64,000 bases of DNA from Plantactinospora mayteni. Lineage in GTDB: Bacteria > Actinomycetota > Actinomycetes > Mycobacteriales > Micromonosporaceae. Location: the NCBI RefSeq assembly GCF_016862935.1, contig NZ_BONX01000023.1, positions 62,001-126,000 on the forward strand, in the 5' to 3' direction. The position numbers were made by a program, and so were the translations under genes. The notes below the pieces were generated by a model, which was not told where the DNA came from, did not search any database, and worked only from the letters and a program-made list of their open reading frames with translations. Numbering within the stretch: position 1 is the first letter of the stretch; every line of letters starts with the position of its first letter. Positions 57,301 through 64,000 of the stretch are shown here, in pieces.

Positions 57301-60300
57301 CGGCCGCCAGGTCGAACCCGTGCCGCAGCAGTTCGGCGCAGGCGTCCGCGACCTCGGCCTCGCGGCGGTACGCGACCGCCACCTCGACCTCGCCGGCCGG
57401 CTCCACCAGTTGCCGCGGCTCGCCCGCCAGCACCGGATAGCGGGTCCGCAGCACGTCGTGCCGGTCGACGAGCCCGCGCAGCGCGGTCCCGACCTGTCGC
57501 AGCTCGACGGCGGCGTCGACCTGCCGGGGCAGGGTCAACAGGATCGGCACCACCCACTCCGGGCTGCCCGGATCCATCCGGTCCAGCAGCCAGAGCCGGT
57601 ACTGCCCGACCGACAGTTCGGCCGGTCCGGTGCCGACCGGGCCGATCGGCACCGACAGCTCCGGCCCGACCTCGGCCGGCGCCGACGCGTCCACTTCGGA
57701 TGGTCCGCCGGAGCCGTTCCCGGCGGGCTCTCCACCAGAGCCGTTCCCGGCGGGCTGTCCACCGGAGCCGTTCCCGGCGGGCTGTCCACCGGAGCCGTTC
57801 CCGGCGGGCTGTCCACCGCCGGCCGGCTGTCCACCGGAGCCGTTCGCGGCGGGCTGTCCGCCGTCCGGCGGGGCGGTGACGAGTCGGGCCTGGTCGGCGA
57901 CGGTCGGGGCGTCGAAGAGCCGCCGGAACGGCACCGGGCGCCCGGTCTCGCCGCGTAGCGCCTCCGCGAGTTGGGTGACCAGCAGTGAGGTGCCGCCAAG
58001 CTGGAAGAAGTCGTCGTGCACGCCGACCCGCTCCAGGTCGAGCAGCCGGCTCCAGACCCGTACGACGAGCCGCTCCTGCGGGCTACGCGGCGCCACGTAC
58101 GGCGGCCCGCCGACGGCGGTGCTCCGGAGCGCTGCCCGGTCCACCTTTCCGCCGCTGGTCAGCGGAAACCGGTCGACGACCGTGAACGTCGAGGGCACCA
58201 GCGGCCGGGGCAGCCGCTCGGCCAGGTACGCCCGCAACCGCGGCCCGGTCAGCTCGCCCCGCGCGGTCACGTACGCGGCCAGCCGCCGCCCGCTGCCGCC
58301 GTCGCCTCCACCGCTCCCGCCGCCTACGCCGTTCCCGTCGGCTCCGCCGCTCCGGTCACTTTCGCCGCTGCCGTCGTCCTGCCACCGCGTCCCGTTGTCC
58401 CGCCACCGCGTCTCGTCGTCCCGCCACCGCGTCTCGTCGTCCAAGGCCAGCACCACCGCACCGGAGACGGCCGGATGCTCGGCCAGTACCGCCTCGATCT
58501 CGCCCGGCTCGACGCGTACCCCGTTGACCTTCACCTGGTCGTCGCAGCGGCCCAGGTATTCGAGGGCCCCGTCGGCGCGGCGGCGTACCAGGTCACCGGT
58601 GCGGTAGAGCCGGGCGCCGGGCGGCCCGTACGGGTCCGGCACGAAGCGCTCGGCGGTCAGCCCGGGGTTGCCGAGATAGCCCCGGGCCAGGCCGACGCCG
58701 CCGGCGTACAGTTCACCGGCCACGCCCGGCGGCACCAGTTCGCCGGACTCGCCGAGCACCAGCGCCCGGGTCCCGTCGATCGGCCGGCCGATCGGCACCG
58801 GTCCGGTCCGCTGCGCCACCGCGAACGGATACGCGGTGACGTCGATCGCGCACTCGGTCGGACCGTACGTGTTCCACAGTTGCGCCCCGCTGGGCGCCAC
58901 CAGCCGGTGGGCGAGCCCGGCGTGCAGCGGCTCACCGGCCGAGAAGACCAGCCGCAGCGAGCGGCAGTCCGCCCAGCCGGGGGTGTCGACCAGCGTCCGG
59001 AGCACCGACGGCACCCCTTGCAGGACGGTGACGTCGTGTGCCGAGACCGCAGCGGCGATCACCCCGGGGTCGTGTTCGGCGCCGGCCGGGGCGAGCACCA
59101 CCACCGCGCCGCCTACCAGCGGGGCGAAGAGCTCCCAGAGCGCGGCGTCGAAGCTGAGCGCGGTCTTCGCCAGGATCCGGTCCGCCGGTCCGAGCCGGTG
59201 CCGACGTACGGTCCAGCGGACCCGGTTGGCGATCGCACCGTGGCTCACCAGCACGCCCTTCGGCGTGCCGGTCGATCCGGAGGTGTAGATCGCGTACGCC
59301 AGCCGCGCCGGGTCGACACCTGCCCCGCCCGACCGCTCCGGTCCAGCATCCGGCCCGGGATCTGACTCGGGATCTGGCTCGGGATCTGGCTCGGGATCTG
59401 GCTCGGGATCTGGCGTCCATGGCACCGGCCAGGACGGCTCGGCCGACGTGCGGAGCACCTCCGCCGGCAGCAGCACCGGCACGTCCAACCCGGCCGGTCG
59501 CCGGTCCGCGAGCAGCAGCACGGCGCCGCTCTGCCGCAGTATCAGCCGCAGCCGGGCGGCCGGCCCTTGGGCGTCCACCGGTACGAAGAAGCCACCCGCC
59601 CGCCAGACCGCGAGCAGCGACACCAGCATCTCCACCGAGCGCTCCATCGCGACCACGACCGGGGACTCGGGTCGTACGCCCTGCTCGACCAGTACCCGGG
59701 TCAGTCGGCGGACCCGGGTGTCCAGGTCCGCGTAGTCGACCTTCCGATCGCCGGCCAGCACCGCGACGGCCTCCGGGGTGAGTGCGGTCTGTGCCGCGAT
59801 CCCCTCCGGCAGCGTGTCCCAGCCGTGCCCGGCGCCGACCCCCGCAACGGTGCTGTCGGCGCGGGTGCCGAGGCTGTCGGCGGGCGTGTCGAGGTTTTCA
59901 GCGACAGCGGCGGTGCCGAGGCTTTCGGCGACAGCACGGGTGTCGAGGCTTTCGGCAGGGGCGGCGAGCAGGGTGTGGCGGTCGTCGGCGGTGAGCACGT
60001 CGACGGCGCCGATCGGCAGTTCGGGGTCGGCGAGCCAGGTCGCCAGCACGCCGACGAGTCCGGCCCGGTGCCGGGCGAGGTCGGGCCGGTCGTAGACCTC
60101 CGGATGGCCCTCCAGACAGAGCAGCGGGTTCCGGCCGTCCGGTTCGCTGAGGTAGCCGACGTAGAGGTCGTCGGTCGGCCCGTTCGCCAGCACGTGCAGC
60201 GTCACCCGGTGGTCCCCGGCCCGCAGCCCGGCGCCGAAGGGCAGCACGTTGACGGAGATGTCGCAGAGGCCGCCGTCGAGATGGAGGTCGCGCAGCAGTT

Positions 60301-61291
60301 CGTCGTACGGGTACCGCTGGTGGCGCCGGGCGGCGACCATCTCGTCGTACGCCGCCCGGGCCAGCGCCGCCAGGCTGGTCTCCGGTCGGAGGGCGAGCCG
60401 CAGCGGTACCACGTTGGCGGTCATCCCCGGGGTGACCAGGGACGCCCGGGTGGACCGGCCGAGTACCGGAAATCCCACCACCAGATCCCGGCGACCGGTG
60501 GCCCGGTGCAGGTAGCCGGCGCACCCGGCGACGACCAACGCGGGCCAGCCGATGCCGAGCCGCTCGGCGTACGACCGGAGCTGGTCGGGGAAGCCGGCAG
60601 CCACCCGGTACTCGTCCCGGAGGGTACGCCGGGGCAGCCGACCGCGCCGGCCGGTGAGTCCCGACGTGGCGGTACGGCCGGCGAGGCGGTCACGCCAGTA
60701 CCGCCGGTCCGTGTCGAGGTCGGCGGAGTCGCGGTAGGTCGCCTCTTCCGAGACCAGCAGGCGCGGCGATCCCCAGCGGCTCTGCTCCGGCGGGGCGCCC
60801 GTCAGGCCGGCGGCATAGAGCCGGACCACCCGGCGGGCCAGCAGCACGATGCTGTAGCCGTCCATGACCAGGTGGTCCGCCTGGACGAAGAGCCAGACCC
60901 GGGACGGCGAGAGCCTCAGCAGCGCGACCCCGAACAGCCGGCCCGCCGGGTCCGGGAGCCGGTCCAGCGCCGCCTGCATCCAGCTCTGTGCCGCCGTCTC
61001 CGGAGACGCCGCCGCACCGAGGTCGACCTGTTCGACCGGCCACCCGGAGTCCTCGGTCGGAACCTGTCGGGGCACGCCGTCGACCAGGACGATACGGAGC
61101 CGCAGCGCCTCGGCCTCCGCGACGGCCCGCCGCACCGCAGCCTCCAGCAGATCCGGCCGTGCCGGGCCATCCACCGCGAGGTAGACCCCGATCCGGTACG
61201 CGGGATTGCCGGGGTGGAGCTGCTGCGCGTGCCAGATCCCGGACTGGACGCCGGACAGCGGCCAACCACCGTCCCTGGAGGGTATTGACAC
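54368..61291 (-). CDS. Nonribosomal peptide synthetase, modules 1-2
   Basis: About 2,307 aa: C (DHLVMDG near 140)-A (YTSGSTGTPKG near 670)-T (LGGTSLL near 1100)-C (HHIACDG near 1355)-A ([11 protein letters not shown] near 1835)-T (LGGNSLL near 2235). A C domain at the front, with the first His of HHxxxDG replaced by Asp, suggests an acyl or unusual starter. The pocket of A1 reads DAWQFATID (Glu/Gln-like) and that of A2 DLTKVASVN (Asp/Asn-like); these are hand alignments. The GTG at 61291 is chosen because the in-frame extension to ATG 61399 crosses an AT-rich dyad and uses rare TTA, ATA and CTA codons. The stop overlaps the start of the next NRPS. No MbtH-like gene is seen nearby. Confidence 0.92.
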   Translation of the reverse strand: MSIPSRDGGWPLSGVQSGIWHAQQLHPGNPAYRIGVYLAVDGPARPDLLEAAVRRAVAEAEALRLRIVLVDGVPRQVPTEDSGWPVEQVDLGAAASPETAAQSWMQAALDRLPDPAGRLFGVALLRLSPSRVWLFVQADHLVMDGYSIVLLARRVVRLYAAGLTGAPPEQSRWGSPRLLVSEEATYRDSADLDTDRRYWRDRLAGRTATSGLTGRRGRLPRRTLRDEYRVAAGFPDQLRSYAERLGIGWPALVVAGCAGYLHRATGRRDLVVGFPVLGRSTRASLVTPGMTANVVPLRLALRPETSLAALARAAYDEMVAARRHQRYPYDELLRDLHLDGGLCDISVNVLPFGAGLRAGDHRVTLHVLANGPTDDLYVGYLSEPDGRNPLLCLEGHPEVYDRPDLARHRAGLVGVLATWLADPELPIGAVDVLTADDRHTLLAAPAESLDTRAVAESLGTAAVAENLDTPADSLGTRADSTVAGVGAGHGWDTLPEGIAAQTALTPEAVAVLAGDRKVDYADLDTRVRRLTRVLVEQGVRPESPVVVAMERSVEMLVSLLAVWRAGGFFVPVDAQGPAARLRLILRQSGAVLLLADRRPAGLDVPVLLPAEVLRTSAEPSWPVPWTPDPEPDPEPDPEPDPESDPGPDAGPERSGGAGVDPARLAYAIYTSGSTGTPKGVLVSHGAIANRVRWTVRRHRLGPADRILAKTALSFDAALWELFAPLVGGAVVVLAPAGAEHDPGVIAAAVSAHDVTVLQGVPSVLRTLVDTPGWADCRSLRLVFSAGEPLHAGLAHRLVAPSGAQLWNTYGPTECAIDVTAYPFAVAQRTGPVPIGRPIDGTRALVLGESGELVPPGVAGELYAGGVGLARGYLGNPGLTAERFVPDPYGPPGARLYRTGDLVRRRADGALEYLGRCDDQVKVNGVRVEPGEIEAVLAEHPAVSGAVVLALDDETRWRDDETRWRDNGTRWQDDGSGESDRSGGADGNGVGGGSGGGDGGSGRRLAAYVTARGELTGPRLRAYLAERLPRPLVPSTFTVVDRFPLTSGGKVDRAALRSTAVGGPPYVAPRSPQERLVVRVWSRLLDLERVGVHDDFFQLGGTSLLVTQLAEALRGETGRPVPFRRLFDAPTVADQARLVTAPPDGGQPAANGSGGQPAGGGQPAGNGSGGQPAGNGSGGQPAGNGSGGEPAGNGSGGPSEVDASAPAEVGPELSVPIGPVGTGPAELSVGQYRLWLLDRMDPGSPEWVVPILLTLPRQVDAAVELRQVGTALRGLVDRHDVLRTRYPVLAGEPRQLVEPAGEVEVAVAYRREAEVADACAELLRHGFDLAAGPVWRALLVRVPDGPSRLVVGVHHIACDGWSTVLLERDFQHLYRQAASLEGPSDGASAALPVPPIRYADFAAWQRQVLAGAALDGQLAFWRENLAGLPVLELPTDHPRPAHRDPAGALATFTVPAVPAERLLRLGRAHGATPFMTLLAGFAAMLSRYTGQSDLAIGTPLAGRPGSQVRDVVGFFVNSVVLRCDLGGEPTFRDLLDRTRRICQAAFAHQDVPFERLVDELGVRRDPSRTPLVQVGFDLDEEGVTSTALAGSDAETLGRAWRIAKTDLTLRIRRLGDGSLLGVLEYATALFAAETANRMAAYLRHLLVAVADRPDQAVADLAPTDPPATDPPATDVPPVVDVPESGAPTSVPEALAARVRREPHATAVVAGDRTVSFAELDLRAERLAGALRRRGVGPETVVGVLLDRDPDLVASLLAVWRSGAAYLPLDPGTPAERVRELLDDARAVALLTSSVQRDRIGADRLLPCVLVDRETGPPVAPAPARPVDPDQLAYVVYTSGSTGRPKGVQVSHRSLAHHLDWAVRELATRGTGGAPLLSSVGYDLVVTTLYAPLLAGQPLHLLPPALPVTGLGRALAEAGPFSFVKLTPGHLELLGYQLDDATAARIAEVLVVAGDALPAPLARRWLRLLGPGRLVNSYGPTEATVNATVQPVDSAPPAGVVPIGRPRPGVRAYLLDGALRPLPRGAVGELFLGGAGVARGYLDRPALTAERFLPDPYGPPGARMYRTGDLARMTVHGELAFHGRTDQQVKIRGHRVEPGEVRGVLLGHPGVRDAVVGVDGDRLVGYLVPAGDGAPAGDGAPAGDSAPDGAELGAELAAYCRRRLPEHMVPAHWVTLGAVPLTPNGKVDRAALPAPAAEPVDLVGPRDGVEERLVEFWAELFGDRVGVHDDFFRLGGNSLLAMRMLARVQREYEVELPAAAFFAGPTVAELAAELVRAISAEVADLTDAEVDDALAATGTARLVTEGEPA
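57711..57856 (-). repeat. 27-bp in-frame tandem repeat in the T1-C2 linker
   Basis: Units of 27 bp start at 57711, 57738, 57765 and 57792, with a diverged copy at 57837. They encode GGQPAGNGS repeats between the first carrier domain and the second condensation domain, forming a flexible Gly/Asn/Ser tether. Confidence 0.85.
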
Positions 61292-61314
61292 GGCCGGATC
61301 ATCGAGCGACGGGC

Positions 61315-61340
61315 TATAGAAAACCTGTAGGCGTTCTATA
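61315..61340. promoter_or_regulatory. AT-rich dyad upstream of the NRPS operon
   Basis: TATAGAA (61315-61321) and TTCTATA (61334-61340) form a 7-bp inverted repeat with a 12-nt gap, inside the most AT-rich stretch of the NRPS region. It ends 24 nt upstream of the chosen GTG. It could be an operator and/or -10-like elements of the NRPS promoter. Its base composition argues against coding here. Confidence 0.4.
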
Positions 61341-61511
61341 AATAAGGGGTCGGAGATGGGCTGTGGGACGCCCGGCGGGACCCCGGCCGCATGCTGCATG
61401 GGAAGGGCGACGCCGTCAAGAACTGCACGGACGGGAAGAAGAGCGAAGCCTGATCCACCGTCCGGCTGGCCGGAGCCGCAGACCTACGGTTCGGCAGAGC
61501 TTGCAGGCAGA

Positions 61512-61546
61512 GTTCGCGGGCCGGGGTCCAGCCCTGGCCCGCGAAC
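61512..61546 (-). terminator. Terminator after the secreted orphan gene
   Basis: GTTCGCGGGCC pairs perfectly with GGCCCGCGAAC, with a further GGG/CCC pairing inside. It starts 13 nt past the stop of the gene ending at 61559 and lies upstream of the NRPS promoter region, so it separates the two transcripts. Confidence 0.75.
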
Positions 61547-61558
61547 TGCCTCGTGGCG

Positions 61559-62143
61559 CTACAGGTAGGTGTGCTGCCAGGGATTCCCCGACACGCAGAC
61601 ACGCCCGTCGGCCAGTACCACGTAGCCGTTCGTCACCTGCGCGACCGAGTACCCGCCGACGCTGTGAGTCGTGTCCCAGGTGGTGTCCCAGCTCCATCCG
61701 AGTGAAGGCGTCCACGTCCGCGAGCCGACACCGGCGTTGTCAGTCACCGCGACGGTCCACGAACCCAGGACCGACGGTGGGATGGTGTTCAGATCGAACC
61801 CGGTATGCACGATGGCCTTGCGGGGAGCGCTCCTGGCGTAGTAGAGGAACGAGACTCCGCAGTTGCCGTAAACGACTGGTGCGTCCAGCGGAGTAACGAC
61901 CGGATCTTGCGTGATCGGGTGATCAGCCACCTTGACACTGTCCAGCCCGCCATTCCTCACGATGACCTTGTAGCCGTGCTGGTTCGCGATGGCCTGGTCG
62001 ATTCGGGTAGCCGTGAGTGACGTCCGGACAACCTCCACAGTCGACGGCGCGGCCGGCGCGGCAACTGCGGCGTTCAGTGGCATCGAGGCACCCGTGATGG
62101 CGGCGACAACAATCGCCAGGGTCATGAGATTTCTGCGTACCAT
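61559..62143 (-). CDS. Secreted protein of unknown function
   Basis: 194 aa. A Sec signal peptide is clear (RRNLMTLAIVVAAITGASMP, probable cut after AAVA). The mature part is beta-rich with many Thr, Val and Trp residues (SLGWSWDTTWDTTHSVGGYS) and two Cys that could pair (GNCGVSFLYY and GRVCVSGN). I do not recognise the family; an adhesin, inhibitor or small binding domain would all fit. ATG 62143 with GGGGG 8 nt upstream. Strong terminator downstream. It sits between the ALDH relic and the NRPS and may have arrived with either. Confidence 0.7.
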   Translation of the reverse strand: MVRRNLMTLAIVVAAITGASMPLNAAVAAPAAPSTVEVVRTSLTATRIDQAIANQHGYKVIVRNGGLDSVKVADHPITQDPVVTPLDAPVVYGNCGVSFLYYARSAPRKAIVHTGFDLNTIPPSVLGSWTVAVTDNAGVGSRTWTPSLGWSWDTTWDTTHSVGGYSVAQVTNGYVVLADGRVCVSGNPWQHTYL

Positions 62144-62282
62144 GCTTCAGCCCCCATGTCTGATTGACGTACGCGATGTCGGACACCAGGCAATCAGGAG
62201 CCGCATTCAGTTCGGCTTCACTCGATGAACTCGCTGGTCAACCAGGGGTGGGAGGGATGGCCGACCGTCCGGTAGTCCGTGG

Positions 62283-62429
62283 TCAGCCGTCGGTGGCGAG
62301 GAAGACGTTCTTGACGTCGGTGAACGCGTGCAGGGCGTCCGGGCCCAACTCCCGGCCCAGACCGGAGCCACCTTGGTCAGCGCGTCAGCCACCTCGGTCG
62401 GTGGGGCCGACGTCGAGCCGGGAACGGGT
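62283..62429 (-). pseudogene. Aldehyde dehydrogenase C-terminal relic
   Basis: The frame ending at the TGA at 62283-62285 reads GGSGLGRELGPDALHAFTDV, then KNVFLATDG. This is the last 30 residues of an NAD-dependent aldehyde dehydrogenase (the family ends with S-GxGRELG and a T-x-KNV segment). The 450 residues before it are gone. A different frame just upstream (VPGSTSAPPTEVADALTK) could be a piece of the N-terminus. It directly follows the GS-family gene, as the intact ALDH does in related amine-degradation operons. Confidence 0.65.
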
Positions 62430-63800
62430 TCAGAGTCGTTCGAAGCCACGTCGCAGCTCCCAGTCCGTCACCGCCGCCTCGAAGGCGGCCAACTCCACCC
62501 GCGCCTGGTTGGCGTAGTGCGCCACCACCTCGGCCCCGAACGCGCCCTCGGCCAGTGGCGACTCCGTCCAGCGGTCGAGGGCGTCCCGCAGGGTACCCGG
62601 CACCCGGGGTGCGGACTCGTCGGCGTACGCGTTGCCGGCGAACTCCGGCTCCAACGCCAACTCCGCCTCGATCCCGTGTACCGCCCCGGCCACCAGCGCC
62701 GCGATCGCCAGGTACGGGTTGACGTCCGCCCCGGGCAGCCGGTTCTCCACCCGCATCCCCTGGCCGTGCCCGACCAGCCGCAGCGCGCAGGTGCGGTTGT
62801 CGGTGCCCCAGCGCAGCGCGGTCGGCGCGAACGAACCGGGCTGGTACCGCTTGTAGGAGTTGACGTTCGGCGCCATCAGCAGGCCGAGGTCCGGAATCGT
62901 CGCCAGCAGCCCGGCCAGTACCCGCTGCCCGATGGTCGACAGCCGCGCCGGCCCGTCGCCGAGCATCGCGGACCGGCCGTTCGCGGTACGCAGCGAGAAG
63001 TGGATGTGGCAGGAGTTCCCCTCCCGCTCGTTCGGCTTGGCCATGAAGGTGATCGACATGCCCTCCTGGGCGGCGATCTCCTTCGCCCCGTTCTTGTAGA
63101 CGACGTGGTTGTCGGCGCAGGTCAGCGCCTCGGCGTACCGGAAGGCGATCTCGTGCTGGCCGAGGTTGCACTCGCCCTTGACGCTCTCCGGGGTCAGCCC
63201 GGCGCCGGCCATCTCGGTCCGGATCCGCCGCAGCAGCGGCTCGACCCGGGCGGTACCGAGCAGCGAGTAGTCCACGTTGTAGAGGTTCGCCGGGGTCAGC
63301 TCGCGGTAACCCCGGCGCCAGGCGTCCTCGTAGGAGTCGCGGTAGAGCACGAACTCCAGCTCGGTCCCGACGTACGCGGTCAGCCCGTGCCCGGCGAGCC
63401 GGTCGAGCTGGCGGCGCAGGATCTGTCGGGGCGAGGCGAGTACCTCCCCGCCGCCGTCCAGCCAGCGCAGGTCGGCCAGCAGCAGCGCCGTGCCGGGCTG
63501 CCAGGGGACCCGGCGCAGGGTGCTCAGGTCGGGGATCATCGCGAAGTCGCCGTACCCGCGTTCCCAGCTCGACATCGCGTACCCGTCGACGGTGTTCATC
63601 TCGACGTCGACGGCGAGCAGGTAGTCGCAGCCCTCGCTGCCGTGCGCCAGCACCTCGGCCAGGAAGTACGGCGCGTGGAACCGCTTGCCCTGGAGCCGCC
63701 CCTGCATGTCGGTCAGAGCCAGCACCACCGTGTCGATCTCGCCACTGTCGACCGCCACCCGGAGCGCCTCCAGGCTGAGCGCCGGAACCCGTGCCCTCAT
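62430..63800 (-). CDS. Glutamine synthetase family protein (gamma-glutamyl-amine synthetase type)
   Basis: 456 aa. GS-family ATP-dependent ligase: AYVGTELEFVLY (metal Glu), VKGECNLGQHEIAFRYAEAL, GNSCHIHFSL (metal His), LMAPNVNSYKRYQPGSFAPT and NRTCALRLVGHGQGMRVENR. It lacks the features of housekeeping GlnA (for example the adenylylation-site tail) and is closer to the GlnA3/GlnA4 and PuuA type that joins glutamate to polyamines or ethanolamine. ATG 63800 overlaps the stop of the upstream gene (ATGA). The ALDH relic follows. Substrate is inferred from family only. Confidence 0.9.
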   Translation of the reverse strand: MRARVPALSLEALRVAVDSGEIDTVVLALTDMQGRLQGKRFHAPYFLAEVLAHGSEGCDYLLAVDVEMNTVDGYAMSSWERGYGDFAMIPDLSTLRRVPWQPGTALLLADLRWLDGGGEVLASPRQILRRQLDRLAGHGLTAYVGTELEFVLYRDSYEDAWRRGYRELTPANLYNVDYSLLGTARVEPLLRRIRTEMAGAGLTPESVKGECNLGQHEIAFRYAEALTCADNHVVYKNGAKEIAAQEGMSITFMAKPNEREGNSCHIHFSLRTANGRSAMLGDGPARLSTIGQRVLAGLLATIPDLGLLMAPNVNSYKRYQPGSFAPTALRWGTDNRTCALRLVGHGQGMRVENRLPGADVNPYLAIAALVAGAVHGIEAELALEPEFAGNAYADESAPRVPGTLRDALDRWTESPLAEGAFGAEVVAHYANQARVELAAFEAAVTDWELRRGFERL

Positions 63801-64000
63801 CCGCCCTCCCCGTCCGCCGCGCCCGCCCGGTCCCGAGCCGGACCATCCGGCTGCGGGGCTGGACCGTCCGGCGGTGCGGCTGGGTCACCCGGCTGTGGTG
63901 CCGGACCACCTGGCTGTGCGGGCGGGTCCGGCGCGGTCGGGTCGGGCTGCGGCACGGTCGGGACCACGTTCTGCCGTGGACCGGTGAACCAGTGCCGGGC
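63797..64000 (-). CDS. C-terminal end of a gene cut by the window (possible permease)
   Basis: Only the last 67 codons are present; the 5' part lies beyond base 64000. It reads HWFTGPRQNVVPTVPQ and then a Pro/Gly/Asp-rich tail (about 50 residues with PDGPAPQP-type units). The short WFTGPR segment before the tail resembles the end of APC-type amino acid permeases, which often precede this kind of GS gene, but this is weak evidence. Its TGA overlaps the GS start (ATGA), so the two are coupled. Confidence 0.5.
   Translation of the reverse strand, partial: ARHWFTGPRQNVVPTVPQPDPTAPDPPAQPGGPAPQPGDPAAPPDGPAPQPDGPARDRAGAADGEGG

Noticed and set aside
46434-57958. Very long plus-strand open frames opposite the NRPS genes (up to about 2,800 codons).
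   Set aside because: They are antisense shadows created by the extreme GC third-position bias of the NRPS genes; their translations are low-complexity, without domains or ribosome-binding sites.

Overview
The window is very GC-rich, with strong G/C third-position bias, frequent GTG/TTG starts and tightly coupled ATGA/GTGA/TGATG gene junctions. Its core gene order (rimP-nusA-ylxR-infB-DUF503-rbfA-nrnA ... truB-ribF-rpsO-pnp-M16 peptidase-dapB) is actinobacterial. Gene content and protein style suggest a filamentous actinomycete, most likely family Micromonosporaceae; this is inferred from recognition, not from a search.

Layout. 0-3.4 kb: a LacI-type repressor diverges from a glycogen-debranching-type enzyme, with a perfect operator-like inverted repeat between them. 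3.4-11 kb (minus strand): dapB, an M16 processing peptidase, pnp, rpsO, ribF and truB. 11-33 kb: an accessory block lying inside a core cluster that I expect to be more compact. It holds a secreted six-cysteine protein, a regulator with two HTH units, a MATE pump, a three-gene operon of membrane-anchored proteins, a DivIVA-like/84-aa/zinc-ribbon operon, a GntR-controlled operon of small helical proteins, an Hsp70-membrane fusion, a methyltransferase, a SecD-head-like protein and a WXG-like/hydrolase/lipoprotein set. It also contains at least five broken genes or gene fragments, including a PglX (BREX type 2)-like N-terminus and a P-loop ATPase. 33-41 kb (minus): the core cluster resumes with nrnA, rbfA, DUF503, infB, ylxR, nusA and rimP. 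41-45 kb: a lipoprotein, a DUF4439 ferritin-like protein, a deazaflavin-type reductase, a VIT1-family transporter, map and an SDR.

45-61.3 kb (minus): two translationally coupled NRPS genes encode four modules, C-A-T-C-A-T then C-A-T-E-C-A-T-methyltransferase, with no thioesterase or reductase. They lie between an SDR and a glutamine-synthetase-family gene. A short aldehyde dehydrogenase C-terminal relic next to the synthetase suggests that the NRPS locus interrupted an older amine-catabolic operon (permease?-GS-ALDH-SDR). A secreted orphan with a strong terminator separates the relic from the NRPS genes.

The most interesting unexplained items are: the GntR/palindrome/helical-protein operon at 22.0-24.1 kb; a roughly 85-bp intergenic element with terminal inverted repeats, present twice; the Hsp70 fused to a duplicated membrane module; the NRPS ending in a methyltransferase and carrying many in-frame tandem repeats; and the cluster of decayed defence-like genes. 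No tRNA, rRNA, CRISPR array, integrase or transposase was recognised.
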